A stretch of DNA of 64,000 nucleotides from Scleroderma bovista. Its lineage: Eukaryota > Basidiomycota > Agaricomycetes > Boletales > Sclerodermataceae. The position numbers were made by a program, and so were the translations under genes. The stretch is taken from assembly GCA_037178675.1 (NCBI GenBank), contig JAYMGJ010000039.1, forward strand, positions 1 through 64,000. The letters run 5' to 3'. Shown here piece after piece: positions 11,404 to 24,132 of the stretch (its first letter is position 1; the number at the start of each line of letters is the position of its first letter). Under the pieces are notes generated by a model. It saw only the letters and a list, made by a program, of their open reading frames with translations, had not been told where the DNA came from and ran no database searches.

Positions 11404-12636
11404 TGTCATATCCATACTTTTCCCAGTCGCAACTCCAGTCTAACCCTGGCCTGCCTGACCTCTCCTTAGGCATAGACACAACTCTGGATCTAGTCCAGCC
11501 ATCTCCAGCCTCATAGCTGCACTCCAGCTCAACTCCGTCCATCTCCACCTCAGGACTAACCCCTGTCTTCCTCTAGACACATCTGTGGTCTAACTCCGCC
11601 ATGTCAAGCCTGTACCTACCACTTGTCACTACTCCGGTTTCAGTCCAGCCACTCCCTTGGTCTTGTCTGCAACATAGCCCAACTCCGGCTGGTACATCCA
11701 ACTCCAGCTCAGGTCTGCTCCTGTTCTGCTCCACTCCCTCTGATAGGTCCACCAATGGCCTTGGACATTTCCATGTCCAACTCTGGACCTTCCTCCAGCT
11801 ACTCCGCTTTTCCTCCACCTGTGCACTCCCTCCGCTCTCACACTTCCTCTGATCCTGCACTTCCTCCGGTCCCACTTCCTCCGGTCCTGGACATCGCTCC
11901 GGACTTAACATTAGTTAAGTCCACCTCCAACCCTTACCTGTCCTCTTCTGACCTAGTTCCCTTTACTTCACTGTCCCTGCTTTTTCTCCGTTGTCCCTGT
12001 ATCTCTAGTTCCCCATGTCTGCTCCCGCTCCGGTTTATTTTCCTGTACCTGCTTTATTTTCCTGTCCATTTCTGCTCCATCCCTTGTCCCAACTAAGGTG
12101 TTTACTTGTCACCATATATACTCACCCTAGTTCTCATTTACTATATAAACTACTATACTCCGGCCTAGTAGTTTCCTTAGATCAAATCTCGACTAAGATA
12201 CTCCCCACTCTGTACTACCCACTATGCTCTCCTAATCCATCTGTTCACCTGAACTCCAGCCAACTCCAGCCTCTGTCCTATCTCATCCCCTTGGTCCTAT
12301 GTCTGATCCTAGCAAGTCTCCTACTTGCACGAGGGCAAAAGCCACCTCTGTCCCAGACTCAACGCTAGACCTCTCAGGACTTATCCCACCTCTGGGATGT
12401 CCTTCGCTCCGGACAAGCTGCGCTCAACTCTGGACCACTTTCCTGCAGTCCAGACTTACTCCGCAAAAACCCGGACTTACTCCCTGTGCTCCTCTAGTGC
12501 CCGGACTTCGTTCATTTGACCCGGACTTGACTCTCCGCACTAACTAGCACCTACTAGTGTCTGGACTTACCTCCTCATTAGTTCCCTGCACCTCTGGACC
12601 TCCTAGTAAGATCGTCGAGGAGAACCAGTCTTGACA
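11404..12636 (+). repeat. B1: solo LTR, family B
   Basis: 1233 bp, TGTCATATCC...GTCTTGACA, flanked by CGTGC on both sides (11399-11403, 12637-12641). A TATATAAA box near 12141-12148 with a GTTTACTTGTCACC block upstream gives the orientation. The same block and spacing occur in the 5' LTR of Gypsy-3 (54474-55085), so B belongs to a relative of that element. The many AACTCC/CTGGAC words make long Ser/Pro-rich open frames that I do not consider genes. A second copy is B2 at 61595-62857. Confidence 0.88.
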
Positions 12637-12990
12637 CGTGCGCACATCAAGTTGCCAATAGTGATATTGTATGAATCCTTGAAGCCTTGAATAGATTACT
12701 TCGTAGGACGACTCAGATTCACTAGTAGATTCAAAGATAGATACATAGTTCCGAGTGTGTGGGCCCCCATGGCTGGCCTCCCTCAGATCAGTGCAACTGG
12801 GGTACATAGTAGGGTGATATAGGTGAGTATGCATTCGGCGAGCTCAGGCTGTACTAATCTCCACGGTCTCCTCAAATCGCATCAGCGCACGCCAGTATCA
12901 GCCTGCATGGTTGATCTCATCCTTGTCCCCACTACCAAGGACACGCCATTGAATTGCCATTGAATAACTGGCTTCTCCAAGCTATCACGC
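12637..12990. other. Unassigned spacer
   Basis: 354 bp between B1 and A7 with no recognisable gene. It ends in ACGC, the target duplication of A7. Rejoining it to 15304 onward gives a short open stretch only. Confidence 0.5.
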
Positions 12991-13504
12991 TGTCACGCAC
13001 CAAACGTGTTTGGTACTGTGGACATGGAGAAAGTTAGCCGATGAAACTAATGCGAAGAATGCACACCCAAGATCTGTTGAAAGATTGTCCCGACTTGAGG
13101 GATACAGACAGCCCTCGCTATCCATATCATGCAAAGTCAAGACTATCCTTATGCGAAGAATGAATACAAGCTCGTCATAGCCATCTATTGCACAAGAATG
13201 ACTATCCTGGAGCAAGAGATGAATGCCATCGTCTGGCAGTCATCCCTCGCACAAGAACCACCAAGAAGCAGAAGAATCCAAGGATTGGTGATCATTTCAG
13301 TATGAGAGAGGAATGCAACCTACTGCAGTCCAACTCCCATACCAGAACAACCAAAGAAGCAGAAGAAACAATAGAGAAACAAAGGAGAAAAGGAAGAATC
13401 ATTTTTAGCGCCCAAATGTCAAATTTAGGTGCCCAGTGCCAGCATTCTGATATTTTGAATAGCTCCGCCATTTTTGAAGCTATCAATCATGTGACTATAC
13501 CATC

Positions 13505-14002
13505 ATGGAGCCTAGACCATGGTCTATCTGCCTGTCAAGTTCCGACGTAAATCTGTTCATTTCCCATGGAGATATTCCACCCGCAATCCAGACACCTGCT
13601 TCATCACTCACTATGGAGTCCACATTTTCTCTGGAACGTTTCTCCGCTATTGCAGCAGACCTCAACTATGTCCTGCTCTTGGGACAGCCTCTCCCTGAGC
13701 TCCTGTGTACTGTCTGGTACATATCTTCCCAGCCTTCTCCCTCAGTCCCTCTCGTTCTCAGTCAGCGCGTTCTCCTCGTCAGTCCTGCGTCGCGCACATA
13801 CTTTGGTCGTCTCAAGTCTATCGTTAGACTTGAAAATTCATACCTGGTCGTCTCTGTGTCTCCTGAGTCCTCTGCATATGGTCCTTTCATCCCAGAGTCC
13901 TGTCACATTCATCTCCCTCTATCATTCATCTCACTTCCCTGGACACGTCAAATCCGCTACTTGCAATTCTCTTCCCTGCTATCCCGCAACAAACACGAAT
14001 GA
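13505..14002 (+). CDS. Family A ORF, divergent copy A7
   Basis: 165 codons starting at an ATG (MEPRPWSICL). Against A3, my hand alignment over roughly 135 codons gives about 40 differences at third positions, about 14 at first and about 13 at second; many replacements are conservative (V/I, L/I, D/E, K/R, S/T). That pattern is expected of a protein kept by selection in the mobile lineage. The fold and role are unknown; it lies upstream of the TATA box, in what would be U3 if the repeat is an LTR. Confidence 0.6.
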   Translation: MEPRPWSICLSSSDVNLFISHGDIPPAIQTPASSLTMESTFSLERFSAIAADLNYVLLLGQPLPELLCTVWYISSQPSPSVPLVLSQRVLLVSPASRTYFGRLKSIVRLENSYLVVSVSPESSAYGPFIPESCHIHLPLSFISLPWTRQIRYLQFSSLLSRNKHE

Positions 14003-14731
14003 AACAGTGCTCTAGAACCCTTCTTAGGAGTCCTAATAGAGTACAGAACCTTCCCCTTACTGCTCAAGGGAAGACTGCACTTCGGGAGCACCAAATTTCG
14101 TGTTTTTGCTCTACAGAAGCTCAATCCAAGGGATTTGTGACACTCTGTGACCAGCTGTGACTCTACTTGTCATTCCAGGCCCCCTGACACTGCTCTTCTG
14201 GTCGGATCAATTCTTTTATTATCCCCCAGCCACTCCCATCAGTGGCACTGCTTCAGAAGCTCATCTCCAGATCTAAAGTTCAATAAATCATAGGTTGTGC
14301 TTCCCTTCTTTCTGAGTCACACAGAGTCACTCTGGCTCACTCTGACTCACTCTGCTGCGCATTATTCATCCCCTCTTGGCATTACTAATCCCCATTACTC
14401 CCCTTACCAATCACTTACCAATCATCCTTCAAATCATGCTTATCATGCTGCTTATCAATTCATGACTCATGCCCCTATGATTCATATGCATTATGTCATC
14501 GCATATGCTCATTTAGCTTCGATCTACTCATCCCATGCTTTCCCCCCCTCTCTTTTGGGCCCCATGCAATGATTTTTCCATATTCTTGGTTATACACCCC
14601 TTTTTACCTATGTTTTTGCTCTTTCCCTTGACTCAGCCTGATTACACTGCTTATCAATCGCTTACCAATTTCTTACCAATTTCTTACCAAGCACTTAGTC
14701 ATTTGTGCTTACAGGGCCACAGCCCCTCCTG

Positions 14732-14757
14732 TATATAAACCAGCAGCCAAAGGCTGC
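14732..14757 (+). promoter_or_regulatory. A7 core promoter: TATATAAA plus hairpin
   Basis: TATATAAA at 14732-14739, then 3 nt, then GCAGCC-AAA-GGCTGC (14743-14757). The position matches the TATTTAAA plus CTGGGCT-C-AGCCCAG arrangement in A3 although the stem sequence is different. Confidence 0.65.
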
Positions 14758-17700
14758 AAGGAAGTGTCTGCTTCCCCCTCAATAAAGCGACCACATTCAC
14801 TCTCCCTCACTGTCTATAAGCTCTATCTCTGTCTTTGGACTTGTAGGTCACTCAGTGCTGGCCTAAAGCTCCTATATTGTTGTTTATCAGATATATCTTG
14901 TATCTGATCATTTCTCTAGGCTGAAGCGCAGTCTAGCATCACTGTCCACTCTATCCCATCACTGTCCATCGCATTCTTGAAGCAGGAACTGTCCCCTTGC
15001 TTCCCTGTTGCTCCATCACTGCTGTTACACCCCTGTCATCAATCTATCATCGCTTTTCTATCCCAGGACTCTTCCTAACCACTGTGGTAGGCTGAAGAGG
15101 AGTCAATACCATCCCCAGTCGCATCTATTCCCCATCAGAAGCCCTTCCCTTCCCTCCTGCATCCTGCCTGAAGGCGTGCAGCACATCCCCCTGAGGAGAT
15201 TAAATACCAGAAACGCAAAGGAAGACCACCACTCGCATATTGCTGTCATTTGGTGTTGGTTGTTGGTTGTTCTGACCTCTTCCCTCACTTAGGCGCACAA
15301 CGCTTCGTTCACAAGTCCGTCTTGAAGGTCTCTACCGTCCAGCTAGTCGAGTTACAGGATCCCATCGATAACATGTACTAGGCTGCTTAACAGGGTTGAA
15401 CATCACTCAAAGTAGCACATAGTAAATGAACGAGAAGAGGCGTCCAGCGAGCCATAGCAAGTAGTACATAGATAAATCAATGTACTATGAATCCATCCCC
15501 TCCATATACACTTCAAATCGAATGGCATCGTCTCCTCCTTCATCTTCCACATCATCCTCCACGTCATCCGAGAGTTCAACATGGATAGGGCCATTATAAT
15601 GTGAGAGACTATAAATATGCGTAAGTCTGGTGCGATGCACGTCATTGACCCATTGCTGCCGTTTATGCACTTCTGATATCTCCACAGCAAGTAGTGGGGC
15701 TGTGGATTGAAGCCTAGTAGTGCATCTCTGTATCTCCGAGTCTTCTGTGTCCACCCAAGCTTGTAACCTTGGAATCTTGATATTCAATCTCACAATCTCC
15801 TCACATGCACGTAATAACTTGAAATACTTCACCGCCATCTCCCAATGAGTAGGATTGGCCCATGGTTTGACGAGAACATCGTGTTGTGAATGTTTTAAGA
15901 GGTCAAAGTCACCCAGTGATGCGTACGATGTTACTTTGTTGTACTGCAACGTAGGCCGGGGGGGACGTTGCTTGACAGCAAGCTTGTTGTACTTCTCAAG
16001 TGCGGATCGTATTGCTGCAGAGCGCTTGACGATGGCCTTTGAAATTTGTCTGCGAAGTTTATATCCTAAGAAGTGTTAGTACTTGGCATCTAGTGGAAGG
16101 AAAAACTGACCCGTCGACGAGAGATTTGCTTTCGAGAGCTCGAACAGCCGTTGCACCATGAGACCTTCAAGGTCCTCAACTGCGCGGATGAATTGGCGTC
16201 TTCGAGCATATTCGAGTATTTCCTGGTATTTGGCGCTCTGAGGCGTCCACCTCGTTTCAATGCCAAGGCTTTCCTCCAGCTCTTCGACAATGTTTGTCTG
16301 GTTCTGTAATTTGTGCTCTGCAGAGCACTGGGCCGCGTGTCCTTGCTTTGTTGCTTGGGATGCCACATAGTTGAGACCAGAATCCGGCATGAATGATGTT
16401 GAGTTGTATGAAACAAACATGTCCGATTTGATCCTCTCATGGGCCTCCCTAGAGCAATCATGTCATGCCACAGTGAAATTAAATCGGACGTTCACTGACC
16501 GATATTTCCAGAGTAACTCGAGCCCTTCAACATATTTGGCAGCAAGGGCGTCTTGCATGGGTTCAGTCGCAACATTCTTCAGGTATTCGAGCTCTTCCGA
16601 TGCCCATGCCTCGAAATCCAATGCTTGAGTTGGATAAAGTACCCGATATGCATCTAAGTCCTTCGAGCAGTCAGTGATCAAAGCCAATGCTTGTTTATAA
16701 TTGTTAAAAAGAAAACGACCTAGAATTACTGAGATTTCGCATCAAACCGCACACACATGTTGTACTTACTAAGCTCAAGATATCTATCTATGTCCCATTG
16801 GTTGAAGTGAAGATTGAGGTACTGGACATAATGGAAATGCGACGCATGGCAGATGAGGGGAGCCGTGGCGTTAGAACCGGCAAATATTCACTCGCAAGTC
16901 TCCAGATCCTTGAGACCAAATCCACAGCGGTAGAGTGGATGGTTTTCGAGCTGACACCGGCGATTGTGTGCATGACCGTGGAAGGCGTTGACAGCAAGTT
17001 GGAGGGTATTGCGAGACACCTTGTCTCGGATGGAGCTTGCAGCAACGGTGCTTGCGAGACTGCATCCGATATCGCTCCCGATGGCTTGGTTTGCGCCGTG
17101 GACATCAAGCAATTTATTGATCATCGCTAATGGGTATTTGGCCCTTTTTTCTCATTAGTCCGCAATTTTTCAAGTAATGATGAACTTACAATTCACCACT
17201 TCGTCGCATCTCTAACACTGTCTGGACAATGCCATGCCTGCAGGCCGAAAGAAAAATACCTGTTTGTTCAAAAACACGGACAGTATCCTCGTCAGTTGAG
17301 TTGGCTGCTCTCCAGTTGTCTGTGCAGTCGACAGCTTTGTCAACCTGACTGCTGTCACGTTCACCCGGGTGTAAGCAAACATCGTGCCTGAAAATGTCAA
17401 CATCATGGGGTGCAATCATGTATGTACTAGGGAACGTGCGGCGATCCACATGGCCAGCATTGGCCATGCGCTTGGCAGAGGTATTGCCATCCATTGCCTT
17501 CAATGATGCCAGACACAGCATAGGTTCACCATCAAGCTACTGAAAGTTAGTAATGTTGTGTACAATGGAGATCCAACCCACCTTGTAGGTGCATGGTGGA
17601 CAGTTATGCCGAAGTCGCCAGTCTGGGGCGTCGCGGCCAAGTGCCTTATCAATTTGTAAGCGGATGTTCCGAAGTACGGCTAAATAAGTGTCAAAAGCAT

Positions 17701-17918
17701 TCGAAAATTGATCTCGAAATGTTCGCGTATATGTAACCTTGCAAGCTGGACAATCAACAGCATTATGCAGATAGGATATAAACTTACATCGTGTAGAGTA
17801 CACAGTACCTTTGCATATGCTTGAATACTGAACGAAGATTGGCAGCGTCGAAGTTGGTGGTAGAGTTCCAAACACTTGAAGGATATTGCGACAGACGGTA
17901 CAGTTGGTGAGCACCCAA

Positions 17919-20022
17919 TGTGAGTCAAAGTGTGGACTTGGGTCGGAGTAATAACCCAAACACAACACCAACAAAGGACTACGAAAATGTGCAAGTGGTG
18001 GTTTACCTCCGCGGTGTCCAGAGAGGATGTGCTGAGGAGGGGGGAAGGGGATCTACACCAACAGGGTGATGCAGACGGTGATGCAGGATACTCCTGGGGT
18101 ACAGGAGTAATAGAAGATGAAGGGGATAGGGGTCTGGACTCTTCCTAAGGCCTAGGAAGTGTCAAAGCGGGGATTGGGTTGACTGAGACTGAAACAGCGA
18201 TACTACACCTAGAGATTGGTGCAGCAAAGGGGCAGGGATGCCTCTGATGTCCAGAGGCGAGAAAGATTGACTGGTATGAAGCCTAGACTCCGCTTGAGCC
18301 TAGTATAAAGAATAGATCTTGAATAACTTGGATAAACTTGACAATATTGAGCCTTTAGACCTTCACTGAAGCCTACAAGGACTCAAAGACTGAAGGGATA
18401 TTGATTGAGAGAGTCTGAGAGAGGGATAATTTCGTGCAATTGGGTCCTCTATCACTGGGCTGAGCCCAGGGGTTTAAATACATGGGGGGGCACAGCATTA
18501 AAGTACAAAAAGAGAAGGGAGTAAGCAGAATTTGTCAAGGATTGGTAAGGGATTTGTAAGAGCTTTGTAAGGGGTTTGTAAGCGATCAGTAAGCAAGGGA
18601 TAAGCAGGAATGAGTAAGCATAGGAAGCATGAATAAGCTGCTGAGTAAAGGAATGAGTAAGTTGCATGACAAGATTGATTGGTAAGGGAGTGAGTCATCA
18701 GCTGAGTAATATACCAAAAATGCGAAAGGGATAGAGTAATACTGATGACAAGAGAGCATCAGTAAGCAAGGGATGAGTCACTGCACAGCAGAAGGAGTCA
18801 TTGATGCACAGCCTAAGAAGTTTGATGGGGGGCTGTGTACCATCAGGAATTTGATGGGACAACAATGGGGAAGATCTGGGATTAATAGGGGGATTGATCC
18901 GAGACAAAACAGCCACAAGAAGGGTACCAGGGGTCCAGAGGTCTTTTTTTGGGGGGTCAGCATACACTAAGGTATAGTGCATGTGTTCTAGCGCCGCTGA
19001 AGCGCAACCATGGGCTCCCTTGACGAGCTCTCTTCTGGGAAAGAACGAGAGAGGGTTCTTCTTCCTAATAGCACTATAAAGTGGGGGGAATAACTGTCAT
19101 GGTGCTGGGGGACATCATCTGAAAGTAGGGAAGCGGATAGAGTATTGAATTCAACGCATCCAGGGAAGTGAGACAAACGACAGAGGAAGATGGACATGGC
19201 AAGTATCTGGGAGGAAGGGACCATAGGCTGAGGGCTCAGGGGACACAGAGACGACCAGAGAAGACTTCTCAAGCTTGACAATAGACCTAAGATGACCAAA
19301 GTACATCCTTGACACAGGACTGACGAGGAGAACGCGCTGACCGAGAACGAGAGGGACTGAGGGAGCAGGCTGGGAAGATATGTGCCAGGCAGTGCACGGG
19401 AACTCTGGGAGAGGCTGTCCTAAGAGCAGGACATAGTGGAGATCTGCAGCAATAGTGGAGAAATGATCCAGAGAAAATACGGACTCCATAGTGAGCGACA
19501 AAGCGAACGTCTGGATTGTGGGGGGAATATCTCCGTGGGAAATGAATGGATTTGCGTCGGAACTTGACAGGCAGATAGACCACGCTCTAGGCTTTCTGAC
19601 GGTATAGTCACGTGCCTGATAGCTTTTCAAAACGACGGAGCTATTCAAAATATCGGAATGCTGGCACTGGGCGCCTACAAATGACATTTGGGCGCTAAAA
19701 ATCATTTCTTCTCTTTCTCCTTCGTTTCTCCATCAATTCTTCAGCTTCTTTGATTGTTCTGGTATGGGAGTTGGACTGCAGACGTGTGCATTCCTTTCTC
19801 ATACCACAATTGACGTTATTCCTTCAGTTTCTTCTGCTTCTTGGCGGTTCTCGTGCGATAGATGACTGTCTGCATTGGCATTCATCTCTCGCATCAGGAT
19901 AGTCGTCTTGTGCGATAGATGGCTACGATGAGGGTCCGTCGTGCTTATCCTTCGCATAAGGATCATTCGATATAGGCATTATCTTCCATGTTCACTGTAC
20001 CAAACCTGTTTGGTGCATGACA
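17919..20022 (-). repeat. A2: full-length family A repeat
   Basis: 2104 bp inserted in the KDZ gene between the codons for GFL and GCSPTV. On its own strand the left flank is TCGG and the right TTGG, a 4-bp duplication with one C-to-T change at the CpG. It is separated from LTR C by only 18 bp of KDZ coding DNA. Confidence 0.85.
19151..19705 (-). CDS. Family A ORF, copy A2 (longest 5' extension)
   Basis: 184 codons. A 1-bp difference from A3 joins an upstream ATG (MIFSAQMS) to the conserved core through KSYQARDYT. It ends early at SLPWMR because the next codon is TGA, where A3 and A6 read CAA and A1 reads CGA; a CGA ancestor explains all three by CpG transitions. Confidence 0.45.
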   Translation of the reverse strand: MIFSAQMSFVGAQCQHSDILNSSVVLKSYQARDYTVRKPRAWSICLSSSDANPFISHGDIPPTIQTFALSLTMESVFSLDHFSTIAADLHYVLLLGQPLPEFPCTAWHISSQPAPSVPLVLGQRVLLVSPVSRMYFGHLRSIVKLEKSSLVVSVSPEPSAYGPFLPDTCHVHLPLSFVSLPWMR

Positions 20023-20040
20023 CCGAGGAAGCCAATGCGT

Positions 20041-21295
20041 TGTAGAGATGCATGCGTCTCTAGGTGCACATATACCGATCAGTATTCACCCGAACTCGTT
20101 CGTGCTACTCAGCACAGCCACCCGCACCCAACCCGCATGAGAGCTCTCCAATGCGCAGCTTGGTACACCCAATAGGGTCCTGCGAAGGTCCCGCATGAGT
20201 AGCTATTCCCTATCTCTTCCTGCGAGCATCGCGATCACTCGGAATAGCTTCAGGTCTGTTTGGACTAGTCCACGCTACTCAGCACAGCCACCCGCACCCT
20301 ACCCGCACGAGAGCTCTCCAATGCGCAGCTTGGTACACCCGATAGGGCCCTGCGAAGGTCCTGCATGTGTAGCTCATCCCTATCCCTTCCTGACTGTCTC
20401 AGTCACTTGGAGTAGCATCGAGTCACACTACTACATCGCATCGGGTCGCGCTACATCACATCGGGTCGCGCTACATTGCATCGGGTCGCGCTACATTGCA
20501 TAGGGTCGCACTGCATTGTGTCGGGTCACTCTCCTGCGTAGGGTCTCACTGCATAGGGTCGCATTGCATTGGGTCGCATTGCATTGGGTCGTGTTGCATT
20601 GGGTGGGGTCACTCTCCTGCATAGGGTCTCACTGCATAGGGCCGCATCGCGCTGCATAGGGTCGCATCGCACTGCATAGGGTCGCACTACATAGGGTTTG
20701 CTCTCCACTTCTCTTCCTGTCACTTTAGCTTCTGCCTTTGTGTCCCTCAGCCTTTCCCCTCGCTTTAGCATCCCTGACAGCTGTCATTATGTTAGTATTA
20801 CGTTCCCTCTTAGCACTGTCATCCTCTCTCCTTCTCTTCGGGTCGCTTGTACCCTTCCCCCTGGATTAGGCTTCAGTATATAGCCCTAGTCCTCACAAAA
20901 ATAAGAAGTTTTCCTTTCTGCCCCCATCTGAGTGTCTAAGTGCGAGTTCTGTCGTTTCCGGTGTTTCTCTGTTGTTTCTCTCGTGTCCTGCCGCCCTCTC
21001 TTTGTTTTCTGACGACCCTAGATGACCCTATTCGGTGCTCCGACGATTTCCGGTGGATCCCGCTATTCCCAGCTCTCCCTAGCGCGTGTCTACACACACT
21101 AGGCAACCTCCCTACTCCCTAGTCGCGCACTCCCTGCGCATTTTTGCTGCGCTCCTCACCCCTACTCTCTCTCGACTCCTGGAACCTCCGAGTGCGCTCC
21201 TGCGCTCTATTCTCCTTAGCTCCCCTAGTCAAGCCAGACCAGGTCTCCTTGGGCGGACACCCATTTTCGCGCCTTCAAGGGACTCACCCCCTACA
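20041..21295 (+). repeat. C: 1255-bp solo-LTR-like repeat in the KDZ gene
   Basis: TGTAGAGATG...CCCCTACA flanked by GCGT (20037-20040 and 21296-21299). Removing it restores KDZ frame LAR-IGFL. A TATATA at about 20876 suggests plus orientation, weakly. It contains a 165-bp-period duplication (20110-20210 and 20275-20375) and a 20-bp minisatellite. Confidence 0.75.
20425..20700 (+). repeat. Minisatellite, about 20-bp unit
   Basis: Degenerate tandem copies of GCATCGGGTCGCGCTACATT, later decaying to GCATAGGGTCGCACTGCA and shorter forms, inside LTR C upstream of its TATA-like box. Confidence 0.8.
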
Positions 21296-22017
21296 GCGTG
21301 CAAGGGAAACATTTGCTAGTTCATCTGGAAGCTGAAAGATTACATAGTTATGGTGGGATTCTATGTGGTGTGAGTGGGGTGCCTAACCTGTAAAATTGAT
21401 GCACCACGTACCAAAGATGTCCACTCCCGTTACTTGGAACTGATGGCAGGAGGAAAGTTGATCATCCTCAATGTTGACAAGGCGATTGTGCTTCCATTCA
21501 AGATAACGCTCGACGAGAGAAGGCAATTGCATATCCCAGGCTGCATGCATGTTGGCATAGCGCATTTCACGGGTCCGTTGATCATTGCAGCAACTTCGAG
21601 AGCTGGAAAAAATATCAGTAAAATGGTCATAACAGGACAAACGTCATACTTATTATACAGATGAAGTCGCACGTATGTGGAATAGATATTACCGGCCTTG
21701 CAGTACGGTTGAGATTGAGGATCTCTCTCCTCATCACTTGCGTCGCTGTCCCAGTCGGATTCTTCGGGCGAAGCAGGCTTTGGTGATCCATCATCGTAGT
21801 CCCTTGAGGGGAGAAATACTTTGTCTTCCATCGCTGAAAAGCCCATACCCGTCTCCAGGGACACTTCTGTAAGTATAGTGAGGTATTTGTCTAAAATCCA
21901 GTCAACGATGGTAAGAGAATGAGTAGAAAGCAACTTACTATGGAGATTACCATCAATTTGACGCTCGGCATTGATGCGGTCATGCCATATCCTTGTGAGA
22001 TTGGCAGAGGTGGTCGT

Positions 22018-22310
22018 TGTTGAAAGACCTACTTCATCACTACCATTCTCTAGGCTTACTGTTAGTTTCCTTATTTGTGTGACGAGTATCCTTACGTAAG
22101 CACGGAGGATTTTTCATCTGCTCAAGGACTCTTTTCACCTCAGTGTTCCACACCAGACACTGAGGTAAGACATCTAGTCACACTTTCATTTACTTAGTAC
22201 TAACTTACTTAGTTTGCCTCTGAGCTAGGTCAGTTATATATCTAGTGTTCCACACCAGACACTGAGTTTGCCTCTGAGCTAGTTCCCTGTGCACGAGCCA
22301 TCTAACAAAA
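22018..22310 (+). repeat. Copia-1 5' LTR
   Basis: TGTTGAAAGACC to CATCTAACA followed by AAA. It carries an extra copy of the CACACCAGACACTGAG/TGCCTCTGAGCTAG block absent from the 3' LTR, so it is longer (about 290 against 249 bp). Confidence 0.85.
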
Positions 22311-22323
22311 GGTTATGAGCCCC
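22311..22323 (+). promoter_or_regulatory. Copia-1 primer binding site
   Basis: GGTTATGAGCCCC, complementary to the anticodon arm (CAU loop) of initiator tRNA-Met and not to its 3' end. The same word occurs at the same place in Copia-2, and Drosophila copia is known to prime from a cleaved initiator tRNA in this way. Confidence 0.75.
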
Positions 22324-22392
22324 ATTGGCCTACAAAACTAGACAAGCAACAATACTACTTGTGCTATCAAGACTACTACTCCTACTCGCAAG

Positions 22393-24132
22393 ATGTCCGC
22401 TCCACCCTCTGCTTCGACGGCCGGAAAAATGAAAGCTTCAACTGTAGCCTCGACGGCATCAGTCAAGTCCGCCGGTACAAGTCGTCTATACGATGTACCA
22501 TCACTCGAAGACGACAGAACAAATTACCAGATGTGGAAATTTCGTGTCCGCATGGTCTTAGGTGTTAGAGGTCTATGGAAAGTCGTCACTGGAGACGAAG
22601 CCCAACTGGACAAAGTAACTCATCCAGTCGAACACGAAGATTGGCTCTCGAGAGACCGAGAAGCCCTCGCGCAGATAACTCTTACTTTAAAGGACGAACC
22701 CCTTAGTGGGGTACTGTACACGACAATGTCCGCAGATGCCTGGAAAAGGCTGAGTGAGCGCTACGAGGGGAAAGGAAAACAATCTATTGCCTACCTTATA
22801 AGCGAGCTCTTCCGAAATATGCTCTCGGACAACGAATCTATGGAAACACAGTTGAATTCCATGCGGCAGAAGGCCAACGTGCTGAAAACGCTCGGCCAAC
22901 TGCTCGAAGACTCTCTCGTCGCGATTGCCATGGTAATCTTGCTCCCACCTACCTATTCTACTCTTCGGACCATTTTAATGGCCACCGATGACAAACTCAC
23001 AACAGATGCTGTCATCAGCCAAGTCCTAATTGAGGAAAAGTCGAGGAAGATAGCCTCGACTCATTCGGCTCTCGCCGCGAAGACGACGGGACGATCTAAA
23101 CAGAAAGGAAAGGGAAAAGTTAGTAAAGAGGAAAAAGGAAAAAAGTCGTGCACTTACTGCTCGAAGAGCGGTCATACCGAGGATGAGTGTTGGGCGAAGA
23201 AAGCTGCCGAACGCTCGGAGAAAGATGATACGTCGAAGGAGCAAGCTGATGAAAAGGAGTTAGCGGCTTGCGTCGCAAAAACGGGATCAACCCACTTACC
23301 ACCGCTCCGTCTATTCTTGGCACAACAGACCGGCATCCCTGTTCAAAGGGACCGTGTCGTTGACTCCACTGCGTCCGCACACACTATGTGCCGTGAACGC
23401 GATCTATTTGACTCACATCACCCACTGCGGCCTCCCCACCTCACTACTCCCGGTAATGGCAAAACCATCCCCACGATACGAACGGGAGACAGCCTGGATT
23501 GGGCAATGATACCCTCAATCGCCGGTGACAGGACGCCGCGCGAAACGTTCGCTAAAAATGGACTACCAGTCAGAAAGCTTGAGCGTGGAGCACCAGGGGA
23601 CATATCAAATGTCAACCGCCCTGGAGATGACTCCAGAATGCCCAGCCGAAGGCCTGCAATGGCAAGCTCAAACAGCCCCAGCCAAATGGTCCAACCGCAA
23701 TTAAACAAGCCAAAATTGAACGGATTCAATGGCGAGAGCCGAAGGCTCGCAATAGCGAGCACAAACGGCCTCAGCCACATCACCGTTGATGAAACAAACC
23801 TGAACGCTGAAGAAACGGAGGGGTTAGCATGCGGGATAGGCCTACAACCCATCCAAACTCGCTCGGACTCACCTAGAGGACTGAGTGCGCCAACGAGCGC
23901 CGTGGAGGGCTCTGATGAGCTCACCACTCGAGTACCTGCCTGGAAATGCCAACAGGACACTGTAAACGGGACAGTCGATGCATCCGTTTGGTCTGATCGA
24001 AGGAGATTGCGCCAGCAAGGCGGCTTGACACCCAAATTCGAATTTGGAGGCGAGATGATGAAAACGGACATTAGAAAGGACGAAAAGTGGACAGATGATG
24101 AGGGACATACCTACCAAAGGGCCCTGAATTGA
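22393..24132 (+). pseudogene. Copia-1 gag-like ORF with degenerate protease
   Basis: 579 codons from ATG. The first 300 are a copia-type Gag of the UBN2 kind (NYQMWKFRVRMVLG, then YEGKGKQSIAYLISELFRN) with a CCHC knuckle CTYCSKSGHTEDEC. A protease remnant follows in which the catalytic DSG reads DST (VVDSTASAHTMC). From there the frame runs into Pro/Ser/Thr/Gly-rich sequence with no integrase or RT. The element could make particles but would need enzymes from an autonomous relative. Long open frame despite loss of pol suggests recent activity of gag. Confidence 0.75.

Larger units (their letters stand above)
12991..15299 (+). repeat. A7: divergent family A relative, full length
   Basis: 2309 bp, TGTCACGCAC...GGCGCACA, flanked by ACGC (12987-12990 and 15300-15303). 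It has the same layout as A1-A6 but is strongly diverged: palindrome ACCAAAC-GT-GTTTGGT, ORF, TTACCAAT-like words, TATATAAA at 14732, AATAAA near 14781, and the same CCACCACTCGCA block before the 3' end. Its divergence makes it the useful comparison for the other copies. Confidence 0.8.

Noticed and set aside
11623..12547. Ser/Pro-rich ORFs in B1 (and B2)
   Set aside because: They arise from repeated CTCCGG/CTGGAC words in an LTR and are not matched between the two copies in frame.
17919..21295. A2 plus C as one compound element
   Set aside because: 18 bp of KDZ coding DNA separates them and each has its own duplication.
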